DNA from: Argentina anserina
Lineage: Eukaryota; Streptophyta; Magnoliopsida; Rosales; Rosaceae
Assembly (NCBI RefSeq): GCF_933775445.1
Contig: NC_065878.1
Location: 8,691,395 to 8,755,394 of the forward strand
Length of the DNA: 64,000 nucleotides
Direction: 5' to 3'
This document shows, piece by piece, positions 1 through 10,871 of this stretch; position 1 is the first letter of the stretch; each line of letters starts with the position of its first letter. Both the position numbers and the translations under genes were made by a program. The notes below the pieces were generated by a model, which made no database searches, had not been told where the DNA came from, and saw only the letters and a list, made by a program, of their open reading frames with translations.

Positions 1-717
1 GTAATCTGTGGGACTCCATATTTTAAAGTCAGGATTAGATGTCATTCTCAAAAAAAAAAATATCAGAGTTAGATCTATTTGTAGAAAAATATCAAAAATC
101 CATGTTTTAAAGTCAGAATTAGATTTATTTGTGGGCTTGGTTTTGGTGTTTTAATAATATCAAGCCCCACCGAAGTTCAAATATCAACAAATGCAAACTT
201 TTGGCTCTATTTTTTTTCTATTTGCTTCCTATCATCCTTGATTTCTTCAACTCTCTTTGCTCAATTTAAAAAAAAAAATATTTACTTACTAACAGTATTT
301 TTGGATGAATCGCAAACTTCACATATATACTTTATTGATCTAATATAATATAGTTAAATATTTAATGCTTTATAAATTTCTATCATTCGATTGTCAAGAA
401 AAAATATTCAAATCCTAGAGTTATGAATCCTGGATTCAACATTGACTGTCCCAAAATAGGAAACGTTGATTATACCCTTATTTTTCTCTATTTTGTGAAA
501 CCCCACCGCCTACGACAACGTCGTCTCTGTAGTCTCTTGGGTAAAAAAAAACTAGGCCTCCACCACCTACAGATATAAAAGAATACAAACGAGAAATCAT
601 GGAAAGCGAGTACAAAAAAATCAGCATAGAAAATAGCCATCTACAATGCAAATTTGATCTGCTCTCTAACCATCCCCCAACAATTTCAATCCACCAGGAG
701 TGATTGAAGAAGTTTCT
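1..717. other. Intergenic, AT-rich; no gene seen
   Basis: No open reading frame here resembles a protein. The first 150 bases hold two imperfect copies of a roughly 80-bp unit (sharing TTTTAAAGTCAGRATTAGAT) separated by an A-tract. The stretch ends at the left edge of a solo LTR. A pyrimidine- and GC-richer patch at 490-700 is not recognisable. Confidence 0.6.
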
Positions 718-2901
718 TGTCACAATCCCGAAATTTCAATAATAAAAACTCAAAATCGAAGCCATGAAAACTCTAAAACAATCTCAAATATATTGAAATC
801 ATCTTATAGTAACAATGTATCGAAACTGAGTTCATAGTACGACTCAGTCAACTTGAATAATACATAACTAGTTTATACCTCAAGTATTATGACAAATGGA
901 AATGTAAAATTTACTCAATCCTCACCACAAATAGAAGAAATAAACTTCGACAATCTTCAGAGTAAGTCTTCCAAATCTGCTAATCCACACCAGTAGAACT
1001 ATCACATACACCATCGAATAACTGTACCGAGATTGTAAACACAAATCCTATAAATTTTGCAGCTCGTATGAGTAAACTAATAGTATAACATACATCACAT
1101 ACAAAAGAAGATAACTGATAACATTTAAAGATAAGTGTACGCATGAGACATTGGACAACCAGATATTTGAAAAAAAATATGTGTACTCATGAGACAATGG
1201 GCAACCCATTGTTTACCCAATATCATTTTAAAACACGGGTACTCATATGTTACCCCTCATGCAGTACGCCGATAGACACTGGGCAACTCATATGTTACCT
1301 AATATCACTAAAAAATATGGGTACTTATGAGACCTAGGCAACCCATCTATTACCCCTTATGCAGTACACCGGTAGACAGACTAGAGCTCTAACTGATCGT
1401 AACTAACACTTGGTCAAGGCTTGGTTCCGATTACTGCCAACAACGTCCGAAGACCATAAAACGTTTTAACAAGACTCAATGTTAAAACCACTTACAATAT
1501 AACAATCAACACATGTTTTTTGTACTACAACCAAGCGACTCCTGCACAAAATATAAATATAGTCACCACAATATAATCTCATTTGGAAATAAAAACCGTA
1601 ACATTATATAATATAACAACCCATATATATGTATTGTATTTACCATTTGTGTACACATACACAACCCACTATTTTATATAAATCTCACGGTTCAATTTTT
1701 ATAAGAAATCGTAAATAAGAGTCCCCGCCAAAGGTAGACTTGTCATAGTGAGATTTACTCAGTTTATTTCATGCGTGCAACTTCCATGACACAGAGCAAT
1801 TCTCTCACTCGTTTCGTTGATCACCTAATAGCATGATAAAGTGCTTAGAAAAAGATACGTAAAATCTTAGGTGTCGATTCAGTATTGTTCATAATTTTAC
1901 TCTTCCTAAAATTACAGTAGCCGTGCGTGGGGCTCACGCGCCGCCCAAACAGGCGCTCATGACCTCACACGTAGCCCAAAAACCCGCCATTCCTCTTCCT
2001 ACACCGTCCTAGATCAATAGCCGATCCCTTGCCACCCTCACCTACTCCCACGCATCGCCACAGACGGCGGCATGCGCTCCACCACAGACGGCGGCACGCG
2101 CTCCACCAACACCTCCGCCAAAAACTCCTCAAATCAACAAACTCCCAACATGACAAGGAGAGAGACACAACCATACCTTCAGTTCATCAAAAGCCAGCCG
2201 GCAATGCCAGAATCGCCGCCGTAAGATCCCAGATTGGGGAGAGTAGATCGGAGTTGAAGTGGCTCGATTTGAGACTCACCGCCGGTGGAATCGCGCATAG
2301 GTGGAGGAAGGAGGACTCTCCGTCACAACCTTGAGCCCTTGTGTCGCCGGCGTTGTTGATTTCGCCGGAGCTGCTACTACGTTTCCTCAGTGGCAACGCG
2401 TCACGGCGCGGGGTGGGTCGCCGCTGCAATGGGTCGAAGCGTCTCGGCCGTGTGATTCCAATGACACCGGCGTTGTCGTGCACGGTGGTCGGAGGAAGGA
2501 GATCGCCGGTGGTGAAGTCGGCGGAGAAAAGTCGATAGGGGGAGAGGAGAGAGAAACTCGGGAAAAATATGTTTTTTTGTAAAGTTTCCAAAAACAATCC
2601 TTTTATAGCCTTCTGAAATCGGAAACTAACTTCCGTTGATAATAATTTTCACATGCGATATCCGATTTAGGTGTGTCACGTGTCCACAAACTCGTATCGA
2701 CAAGCTCTAGAACTTTCGTGAAGAAAGTTTACAGAGATGAGCGACGGAATAAAAGTCAACTCTCAAGTCACATAAAACGTAATGTTTTTTCAATTTAAAT
2801 TTCCGAGATCAGTTTCGAAAAATGCAATTTTTACTCAAATTTTAAGTTTAATAATCTACAAGAATTATACGAATTTAAACCCGAAAATTTGAAGTATTAC
2901 A
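718..2901 (-). mobile_element. Solo LTR, Ty3 (Tekay/Del-type) retrotransposon
   Basis: On the minus strand this 2.2-kb block runs from TGTAATACTTC (2901) to GGATTGTGACA (718), so it has TG...CA ends. Along its length it matches the LTR of the internal-sequence-bearing element at 3879-5897: the cytosine-deaminated-looking TTTTCGGGTTTAAATTC start, the TTCGTGAA motif, the TATA box, the GC-rich block and the tandem GTACTCATGAGAC/GGGCAACCC units. No primer-binding site or pol sequence follows, so it is a solo LTR. Flanks are TTTCT (713-717) and GTTCT (2902-2906), a 4/5 match expected for a 5-bp target duplication that has since mutated. It keeps about 270 bp (around 1143-1420) that the 5' LTR of the neighbouring element has lost. 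Confidence 0.85.
2595..2615 (-). promoter_or_regulatory. LTR core promoter (TATA box)
   Basis: TATAAAAGG is read on the minus strand about 295 bp inside the solo LTR. The preceding CCGATTTCAGAAGGC is nearly identical to the block before the TATA box in the LTR at 3879. A GC-rich leader follows immediately. The position and context suggest the start of the LTR transcript; transcription itself is inferred. Confidence 0.5.
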
Positions 2902-3878
2902 GTTCTTCCCAGTTTTTTCACTCAAAAGGTTAATAATTGGAGTTAAACAAAGGGTGGTTCTCCCCTCTCCCCTCCATGACTTCATAAAAGTGCTTCAGCG
3001 ATAGTGATTCCACAACTTGCATAGTAACATCTTGTTTGAATTGTAAACAAACATAACTTGCCACTCAAGATCATAATTGAAAATATGTCACTTCTAAGTT
3101 TCTAACAGTCCCTTACTCGTTTTCTGTCAAACGTAAAGGTTTTTTTTTTTTGAATCTTTTAGGTTTACTTATAGTATCCTAGCTAGCTTGTTTACTAACC
3201 ATTCTGGTAAATTTTTTATTTTTTTTAGAAGGAACCGTTCTGGTAATATTTCAACTTCAGCAAAAGAATAAAAACCAAAAAAGAAAAATAAAAAACCATT
3301 CTGTTTATTTAGGTACAGAATAGGAAACCAGAATAGAGAAGGAAGATATAGATGGTAATTAGGTACAAGTACTTTACACTATGTCTTCCACTTCTGGTAA
3401 TCTGGGAAAGGCATCTTTCTTTTTGGACAGAGGTGAATAAAAAGTCAGATTGACAATGTATTTCGATGAAGATCAGATTGACAATGTTGATATATTTTCA
3501 TCTGTATTGAACTGATTCCGATCAATCCATATCTTAATTCTGGAGAAATCTTTGCATGTATGCGTGTCCCTAAATATTCAAGAAAGTAATCCATCAGCTG
3601 ACATAGCCAAGTACGTGTGCATTGTAGATACAGAGAATACTTTGAAATATTTGGATGCATATGAATGTTCAACAAAAACAACTAATTTTAAGTAATCAGT
3701 ATAGGGGTGCTGTGATTCTCAATACTAATTCCTTCCTCGAGTTCCTCCCGTTGACAAAACGAAATCATTGGAGAATAGTAACAATAGGAACTACGTAGTC
3801 TAAGTAGTTTGACAGTGTTGAGTAGTTTGGCTATGTGGCTGAGAAAATTAGAGAAACTCGATCATATAAATCCAGAAA
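2902..3878. other. Intergenic; no gene seen
   Basis: AT-rich sequence lying between the minus-strand solo LTR and the plus-strand Ty3 element. Short reading frames exist but none looks like a protein. This is probably the older host sequence into which both elements inserted. Confidence 0.5.
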
Positions 3879-5897
3879 TGTAATAATCTAAATTTTCGGG
3901 TTTAAATTCTTTTAATTTATGGCAATTATTATATTTGGTAATTCGAGTAAAATCTCATTCTATGCCTTCTCGTCGATGTCTTTGCGAATTGAAACTGATT
4001 TCGGAAATTTAAGGTTGAAAAACATTACGTTTCAGTGGCTCAAGAGTTGACTTTTAACCCGTTGCTCATCTATGAAAACTTCCTTCACGAACGGTGTAGA
4101 TCTCATCGATATGAGTTCGTGGACATGCGGCACACCTTAATCGGATGTCGTATGTGAAAGGTGTTAGCAACGGAAATTCCGATTTTAGAAGGTTATAAAA
4201 GGACTTTTTTTGGAAAATAAAAATCAAAAAACCAAAACAGGAAACCCGAGCCGGCCCGACCCCGACCCAAGCTCCATCACAGCCGATTCTCTCCCTCCGG
4301 CGATCTCCCTCCTCCGGCCGCCGTGCTCGACACCGCCGGTGTCGTTGGAACCGCACGACACGACTGATCCGTGTCCACCGGTGGTAGCGGTGACCCACCC
4401 CGCACCGCGTCTCAGCCACCACCGAGAGAGCACAGTTGCGGTACCGACGAGCTCGATGTCGCCGGCGAGGTTAGGGCACAAGGTGGTGACAACAAGTCTT
4501 CCCTCCACCTAGGCGCAAATCCACTAGCGGTGAAGCTCGAATCGAACTGGTTCACCTCCCATTTTCAATCTCTGATCCGGTTTCTTGCAACAGCGATTCT
4601 GGTCGTCTTCGGTCGATCTACAATTAGCTGCAGGTATGGTTGTGTTCTACTCCTTGTGATCTACATTTTTGGTGTTGAAAGTTTTGTGATTGAATGAAGT
4701 TTGGGTGGAGGAGTTCGTGGTGCGAGTGTCGCCGCCAAGGGCGGTGCGTGGGAGGAAGTGGGGCGGCAGAGAGAATGTATTAGGCCGTAGGTTGATGCAG
4801 GTGGAAAGATGGGTGGTTTTGGTGGCCGCAAGCGAGGTCATGCATGGCTATTTGGGTGGGGCGTGAACACCACGCGCGGCTGTCTGAGGGTCGCGTGTGA
4901 GCCCCATACGCGGCCATCTGCGGCAGCACATGAACGGTGTTTGCGTGAACACAGTTTTTTAACTGTAATTAATATTCACCTGTTGTTTTTGCGGGTAGTT
5001 TTCTAAGCACGTTGTTATGCTACTAGGTGACCGACGAAACGAGTGAGGGAATCGCTCTTGGTGTCGTAGAAGTTGCACGCAGGAAATAAGGTGAGTAAAT
5101 CTCACTATGACAAGTCTACCCTTGGCGGTGACTTATATTTATGATTCTTTAAATGAGTGACTGTGACGTCGATATATTATAGTAAGTTGTGTATGTGTAC
5201 AAAAATGGTAAGTACAATACATATATTGTTTGCTATATTATATAACGTTACGGTTTTTATTTCAATTATGACATTTTATTATTTTCGATTAATTATGGCG
5301 GATGGGACCAGAATGCAAGATAATGTACCTTCCCGTATAATTGATTATTGGCGTACACATGTTTTAAAATGATATTTGGGTAACCAGGTGGGCTACCAGA
5401 GTCTCATGAGTACACATATTTTAATATGTTATTTGTTACACGTAACCAGGTGGGCTGCCTGAGTCTCATGAGTACACATGCTTTAAAAATTTTAATTGTA
5501 CATTTCCTTTATATGTGATGTATGTTTAAATGTTGGTTTACTCATACGGGCTGGAAAGCTTACCGGGTTTGTGTTTAAAATCTCGGTGTACCAAATCGAT
5601 AGTGTATGGGTAGTTCTACAAGTGGGGATTAGCATATTCGGAGAGCTTATTCAGAGAATTACTTAGGGTTTTCTTCTTCTGTTTATGGTGAGAATTGAGT
5701 GAATATTACATTTCCAATTATTTTAATACTTGAGTGTATAAACTGGTGATGTATTATTCAAGTCAACTAAGTCGTATAGTGAACTCAGTTTCGATACACT
5801 GTTGTTGTAAGATGATTTCAATATATTTGAGATTCTTTTAGAGTTTTCATGGCTTCAAATTCAAATTTTTATCATTCGAAATTTCGGGGCTGTGACA
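3879..5897 (+). repeat. 5' LTR of the Ty3 element
   Basis: It begins TGTAATAATC and ends GGGGCTGTGACA, two bases before the primer-binding site. Its start is repeated at 9885-10090 and its later part at 10100-10866. Near 5345-5480 there are two tandem units of about 60 bp, each carrying a GTAACCAGGTGGGCT core followed by GAGTCTCATGAGTACACA; these also occur in the other copies. The block at about 4230-4640 is GC-rich and unlike the AT-rich remainder. Confidence 0.88.
4190..4204 (+). promoter_or_regulatory. LTR core promoter (TATA box)
   Basis: TATAAAA at 4194-4200 sits about 316 bp into the LTR, preceded by CCGATTTTAGAAGG, conserved in the solo LTR at 718-2901. A palindromic TTCACGAA lies about 105 bp upstream. 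A GC-rich leader begins about 40 bp downstream. Confidence 0.5.
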
Positions 5898-5899
5898 GT

Positions 5900-5916
5900 T
5901 GGTATCAGAACGTAGG
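5900..5916 (+). other. Primer-binding site, initiator Met-tRNA type
   Basis: TGGTATCAGAACGTAGG lies two bases after the LTR end. It matches the usual plant initiator-Met tRNA primer site (TGGTATCAGAGC...) at its first ten bases and then diverges, in keeping with an old element. Confidence 0.8.
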
Positions 5917-6188
5917 TTACGTATTTGGTGATCTATCAATTTCATCCAGGAGCGATGCCCTGACTGCAGCGGATCCCCATCATATGTTCTTCGGTATTGA
6001 TATGTCACTGGGTACGCATGAGTGTTAGGAGCCCCACCTTAAGGTTTGGTCCTCTAAAGTTTAGTGTTGTGGTGATACTTCAATGATTCTTCTCCCCTCT
6101 AAATATCTTGGTTAATATATGTTGAATCGATTTTATTTGGATCCGAGATTATACATGTATTGACTAAGTGTTTAAATGTTTCAAGGTG

Positions 6189-6660
6189 ATGAATTGAGAG
6201 AAAGGTCGGGTTAGAGGACAAGGTCGGGCGAGAGGCCGAGGTCGAGCTAGGGGTGGAGGCCGAGTCCGCAATGTGGAGAACCTTTATGAGAAGGAGGCAC
6301 CACCTGTCGAACAAGTTAACCCAGAGGCTGTCGTTAGAGACGAGGGTCTTATGCTTAAGCTGATTAAGGACATCAGTAGTCTATCAACGCCATTATTTCA
6401 TGGGGGTCTGGATCATATGGTGGCGGATCATTGGATCGAGAGTATGGAAACCTACTTTGGGATGGTGTTGTGCTAAGAGATCGAGAAGAGGATGATAACC
6501 ACATTCTTCTTAAAGGATGATGCTATAAAAAGGTGGAAGAGTACAAGAAGGACTGTGGATATTTTCACTCTGACTTGGGAGGGTTTTGTGGAACTCTGTC
6601 GAGAGAAGTACTTTCCATCTACGGTGAATAAAGAACTTGAGCTTGAGTATCTTGCTAGAG
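6189..6660 (+). pseudogene. Ty3 gag remnant
   Basis: The stretch translates in pieces to a plant Ty3 Gag-like protein. An early Arg/Gly-rich segment around 6205-6270 is followed by LFHGGLDHMVADHWIESME, the usual 'F.G..DP..A..W' Gag core, and then by WEGFVELCREKYFP, the conserved capsid C-terminal pattern. An in-frame stop follows GMVLC (about 6476). The end of Gag, including any CCHC zinc knuckle, is missing: the frame passes from ELELEYLAR directly into the protease motif. Gag would normally form the particle; this copy cannot. Confidence 0.75.
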
Positions 6661-7014
6661 TACTGTTTGATACGGGAGCATCACATTCTTTTATTGCTGG
6701 TTCAGTAGTGGAGGTGTTAGGTTTAATCCCTACATCTCTTGGAAGCCCTTTATGTGTCACTTCACCTCTTGGAGTGTCTCTTGAGCTTGAGACAATCTGC
6801 AAGGCCTGTCTTACTGGTGATCGGAGGTAGAGAATTTTCTGCTTCCTTAATAATGATTCCAGACCACACCTATGACGTGATCTTAGGAATTAATTGGTTG
6901 AGGCCAAATCAGGCTTTGATTGATTGTTTTCACATGGTAGTCTTTTTCCATAGTCCCAAGGAGCCAGCTTTTCGTTATCGTTGTCTCAAGTTAGATAATG
7001 CCATGAGGACATGA
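6661..7014 (+). pseudogene. Ty3 protease remnant
   Basis: VLFDTGASHSFIAG carries the D-T/S-G aspartic-protease active site and is fused in frame to the gag remnant upstream. A frame change at about 6820 is needed to continue into EFSASLIMIPDHTYDVILG, the typical plant Ty3 protease C-terminal part with ILGINWL, where the family usually has 'ILGMDWL'. Retroviral-type protease would cleave the Gag-Pol polyprotein; the broken frame makes this copy inactive. A stop follows at 7012-7014. Confidence 0.8.
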
Positions 7015-7146
7015 GTCTTAACACATGTGGAGTCTGTGGATAAGGAGGTAGTTATCGCAGACATTGTTGTGGTGTCCGAGTATATTGAGTTGTTTCAGTA
7101 GATATTAGGTTTACCTCCTCGGAGAATTGTTGATTTCTGCATTGAT

Positions 7147-7743
7147 GTGGTACCTGGTACAACACCTATGTCGAAGGCACCGTATAGGATGGGACATAAC
7201 GAACTTAAGGAGTTGAAGGTGATGATAGATGGGTTATTGGACCAAGGGTTCATTAGACCTAGTGTCTCACCTTGGGGTGTGCCGGTGTTGTTCGTGAAGA
7301 AGGAAGATGGTTCACTGCGGTTGTCTGTGGACTATAGGGAAATGAACAAGGTGACCATCAAGAATAGGTATCCTTTGCATAGGATTGCTGACTTGTTTGA
7401 TCAGCTTAGAGGGGCTACGGTATTCTCTAAGATTGATCTGAGATCCGGTTACCATCAACTCAGGGTGAAGGAGGAGGATATCCCTAAGACGGCTTTCAGG
7501 ACCAGGTATAGGTACTATGAGTTTGTTGTCATGCCCTTTGGTCTGACAAATGCTCATGTCGTTTTCATGAGTTTGATGAACCAAATCTTTAGCCAATACT
7601 TGGTTGAGTTTGTAGTAGTGTTCGTTGATGATATCCTGATATACTCTAAGTCCCAAGAGGAGCATGTGATATATCTGAAAATTGTGCTGCAAACTCTAAA
7701 TGAAGTAAGATTGTATGCCAAGCTTGAGAAGTGTGAGTTTTGA
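7147..7743 (+). pseudogene. Ty3 reverse transcriptase domain (open for 198 codons)
   Basis: This is the best-preserved part of the element. In order it shows the N-terminal [13 protein letters not shown] region, [40 protein letters not shown] with the first catalytic Asp, [16 protein letters not shown], and FVDDILIYS with the catalytic Asp pair. FVDD in place of YVDD is common in this lineage. The frame stops after KLEKCEF (7741-7743), where functional copies continue through the thumb into RNase H. The enzyme would copy the element RNA into DNA. Upstream spacer 7015-7146 holds stops in this frame. Confidence 0.88.
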
Positions 7744-7744
7744 A

Positions 7745-8175
7745 GGATGGCGTGTTAGTAGATCCATCAAAGGTGGAGGCAGTGAAAAGTTAGAGTCATC
7801 CAAAGACTCCTAGAAAGATTCGTAGTTTCCTTGGGTTGACTACGACACCAGTGTTGACAATTCCCACTAGGGTGTGTGTTGATGCAGCATGAGGTGTGGT
7901 AGCTTATGGCTCTAAACATTTGAAGGGTCATGAGAAGAACTACCCCACTCACGATCTAGAGCTCACTGCAGTTGTTTTTGTCTTAAAGATTTGGAGACAT
8001 TACTTGTATGGTGAGAAATTTCAACTCTTTTCTGATCATAAGAGTTTAAAGTATCTGTTCTCACATAAGGAGTTGAACATGAGGCAAATGAGATGGATGG
8101 AACTCCTTAAAGATTATGACTTCACTTTTGGATTATCATCCTGGAAAGGTATGATAGGAGTCCGAGAGGTATGAT
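7745..8175 (+). pseudogene. Ty3 RNase H remnant with internal deletion
   Basis: After the reverse transcriptase stop, the thumb/connection pattern (VDPSKVEAV, then IRSFLGLT) is followed abruptly by RNase H sequence, so several hundred bases of connection are missing. RNase H motifs [20 protein letters not shown] and [32 protein letters not shown] then follow. The usual 'YHPGKANVVADALSR' tail is corrupted (8130-8175). Its role would be removal of the RNA strand of the RNA/DNA hybrid. Confidence 0.82.
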
Positions 8176-8459
8176 AGCTTCTCTCATGGTTCAGGAATGG
8201 CTTATGATTGAGACCACATCTGAGTTTGATCTTGTGTAATCAGGAGGAGAACCAAAGGTCTTTATTGGTAGTGTCTCAATACAGCCTACACTAATTTCAA
8301 GGATCATTCAAGGTCAGACACAAGATAGATTATCACGAACTAGGTTGCCAGTTCTCGTGGTAGATTTGCTTGATGAATGTCCATTCGAGTGGAGAATTGG
8401 ATCTGATGGAGGTTTGAGGTTTGGGACAAGATTGTGTGTTCCAGATTGTGCAGATCTTA

Positions 8460-9208
8460 AGGAGAAGGTCGTTCATGCAGCACATTGATCTCGTTATACA
8501 GTGCACCCAGGGAGCACTAAGATGTATAAAGACCTCCGTAGACAATTATGGTGGAATGGGATGAAGAAAGACGTAGCTGAGTTCGTATCAAAGTGCCTTA
8601 CTTGCCAGCAAGTGAAGGCAGAGCATCAATGACCTGCTGGCATGTTGAAGCCATTGCCTATTCCTCTTTGGAAGTGGGAGCAAATTTCTATGGACTTTGT
8701 GACAGGATTGCCTAGGTCCAGGAAGGGTCACGATGTAGTGTGGGTGATTGTTGATCAATTGACGAAGTTGGCACACTTTTTTCCGGTATCGATGAAGTAC
8801 TCAGTGGATTTGTTAGGGAAGTTATATGTGGATGAGATATTGCGATTTCATGGTGCACCTGTTTCTATTGTTTCTGATCGAGATGCACGTTTCACTTCGA
8901 AGTTCTGGGGTAGTTTATAGAAAGCTCTGAGTACAACCTTAGATATGAGTACAACATTTCATCCTCAAACTGATGGGCAGACAGAACGGGTGAATCAGGT
9001 GATGAAGGATATGTTGAGAGCTTGTGTTCTTGATTTTAAGGGAAGTTGGGAGGATCACATGAGGTTGATTGAGTTTGCCTACAACAATAGTTACCATTCT
9101 AGCATCGGCATGATACTTTATGAGGCTATTTATGGTAGACCATGTAGATCATCTATCTGTTGGGCCAAAGTTGGTGATGAAGGGCTAATGGGTCCTGAGG
9201 TTGTTTAG
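8460..9208 (+). pseudogene. Ty3 integrase remnant
   Basis: The zinc-binding HHCC region is visible as H...H around VHPGSTKMYKDLRRQLWWNG, then CLTCQQVK (about 8480-8625). The DDE core follows: SMDFVTGLPRSRKGHD (first Asp), IVSDRDARFTSKFW (second Asp), and TFHPQTDGQTERVNQ with LIEFAYNNSYHSS downstream. In-frame stops occur at about 8487, 8630 and 8918. Integrase joins the cDNA to the host chromosome; this copy is inactive. A short interval (8176-8459) links RNase H and integrase and is decayed. Confidence 0.85.
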
Positions 9209-9269
9209 AAAACTTCGAAGAAGATCTCTATCATTCGAGATAGGATCTGAACCACCCAGAATAGTCAGA

Positions 9270-9600
9270 AGAGCTATGCAGACTTATAGAGGAGACATGT
9301 CGAGTTTGAGATTGGTGATCATGTGTTCCTAAAGGTCTTTCCGAGGTATGTTGGGACTTTTGAGATTCTTTAGAAGGTAGGAGATTTAGCCTATCGGCTA
9401 GCTTTACCCACAAGCATGTCTGGTGTTCACAACGTCTTTCATATTTCCATGTTGAGGAAGTATGTACTAGATGAGTCACATGTGATTGATCACATCTCAA
9501 TTAAGGTGAAGGAGAATGCCACCTTTGTTGTTGAGCCAGTTCGTATCTTGGATAAGTCGACAAAGAAGCTTCATAAGAAAGAGGTCTTGCAAATAAACCA
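9270..9600 (+). pseudogene. Integrase C-terminal region of the Ty3 element
   Basis: Frame pieces read RRHVEFEIGDHVFLKVFP (GPY/F-type region) and SGVHNVFHISMLRKYV, then VEPVRILDKSTKKLHKKEV. In Tekay/Del chromoviruses this last motif leads into a chromodomain; here the match stops at about 9600, before a complete chromodomain, where unrelated antisense sequence begins. It carries stops at 9249 and 9372 among others. Confidence 0.75.
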
Positions 9601-9609
9601 GATGGAAAA

Positions 9610-9896
9610 GGCCCATATTGCATGGTATTTTGTTGTGGCCTTAGTACATTCTCATTATTGGACCACCGAAAATTTGGATGATCACTTAGGCCAGGCTTGT
9701 AGGTATGTGAGAACAGATTGTAACTCTGACCTCCTTGATAACCAAGGGCATTCATTTTCTCATATCCTCCACTAGAATCAACTTGAGGACACTGATCAGT
9801 AGGGTGCCCTTCAGTACAAATACCACAAACTTGAGCTCCACTTATTTTCATGAACTGACTCATCAACTTGAGCCAGTTCGTATCTTTTAATTTCAT
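9610..9896 (-). pseudogene. Antisense gag fragment from another Ty3 lineage
   Basis: On the minus strand, VCGICTEGHPTDQCP gives a CCHC-like zinc knuckle (Cys-X2-Cys...His...Cys), followed by NALGYQGGQSYNLFSHTY and DHPNFRW. This matches the usual Gag pattern of non-chromovirus plant Ty3 elements (Athila/Tat type, 'Y.PYS.TYNPGW..HPN'). It is a fragment of about 95 residues without the rest of Gag. It lies between the end of integrase and the 3' LTR and is opposite in direction to the host element, so it was added later or joined by template switching. A 19-base direct repeat brackets it (see findings). Confidence 0.7.
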
Positions 9897-10866
9897 GCAA
9901 TTATTATGTTTGGTAATTCGAGTAAAATCGTATTCTACGCCTTCTCGTCGATGTCTTTGCGAAATGAAACTGATTTCGGAAATTTAAGGTTGAACAACGT
10001 TACGTTTCAGTTGCTCAAGAGTTGACTTTTAACCCATCTCTCATCTCTGAAAACTTCCTTCACGAAAGTTGTAGAGCTAGTGAACAGTGTTTCGTGAACA
10101 TTGTTGTGTGAACAGTGTTTGCGTGAAAACAATTTTTTAACTGTAATTAATATTCACCTGTTGTTTTGCGGGACGTTTTCTAAGCACATTGTTATGCTAC
10201 TATGTGACCGACGAAACGAGTGAGAGAATCGCTCTTGGTGTCGTAGAAGTTGCACGCAGGAAATAAGGTGAGTAAATCTCACTATGATAAGTCTACCATT
10301 GTCGGTGACTTATATTTGTGATTATTTAAATGAGTGAACTGTGACGTCGATATAATATAATGAGTTGTGTATGTGTATGTGTATAAAAATGGTAAATACA
10401 ATACATATATATAGTTTGTTATATTATATAACGTTACAGTTTTTATTTAAATTATAAAATTTTATTATTTTAGATTAATTTTGGCGGATGGGACCGGCAA
10501 TGGAGATAATGTACCTTCCGGTATAATGGATTATTGGCATGACTTGTTATATATTGTTGTGCAAGAGTCGCTTGGTTGTAGTACATAAACATGCATAGAT
10601 TGTTATTTTGTACGTGGTTTTAACATTGTGTATTGTTAAAACGTTTTCCGGTCTTCGGACGGTGATGACATTTAAATCGAAACCAAACCTTGGTCGGGTG
10701 TTGGTTACGATCAGTTAGAGCTATACTCTGTCTGCCTTGTACTGCATGAGGGGTAACAAGGTGGGTTGCCCGTCTCATGAGTACACATGTTTTAAAATGA
10801 TATTTGGGTAACCAGGTGGGCTGCCCGAGTCTCATGAGTACAAATGTTTTAAAATGATATTTGGGT
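9885..10866 (+). repeat. 3' LTR of the Ty3 element, truncated at both ends
   Basis: From about 9885 it matches the 5' LTR from position 31 onward (GGTAATTCGAGTAAAATC, then CTTCTCGTCGATGTCTTTGC). The first 30 bp of the LTR are missing. At about 10090 it jumps from the TTCACGAA region to GAACAGTGTTTGCGTG, deleting the equivalent of 4098-4930, including the TATA box and the GC-rich leader. It ends at TTGGGTA (10866), where the 132-bp tandem array begins. Confidence 0.85.
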
Positions 10867-10871
10867 AGTAA

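Larger units (their letters stand above)
3879..10866 (+). mobile_element. Decayed Ty3 (Tekay/Del-type chromovirus) LTR retrotransposon
   Basis: The order is 5' LTR, primer-binding site, gag remnant, protease, reverse transcriptase, RNase H, integrase, then a truncated 3' LTR: the Ty3/Metaviridae order with integrase after RNase H. Motifs typical of plant Tekay/Del chromoviruses are visible, such as [50 protein letters not shown] and VEPVRILDKS. Many in-frame stops, frameshifts and internal deletions (gag to protease; connection to RNase H) show it cannot encode its own movement. The two LTRs carry different internal deletions: the 3' LTR lacks sequence equivalent to 4098-4930, and the 5' LTR lacks sequence equivalent to about 10531-10790. 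The 3' LTR is cut at about 10866 by a tandem repeat, so no 3' target duplication can be checked; the 5' flank is AGAAA. Confidence 0.9.

Noticed and set aside
2029..2597. Overlapping 93-136-codon frames as a host gene
   Set aside because: They lie in the GC-rich leader of a solo LTR, and the same block recurs in other LTR copies; treated as LTR sequence.
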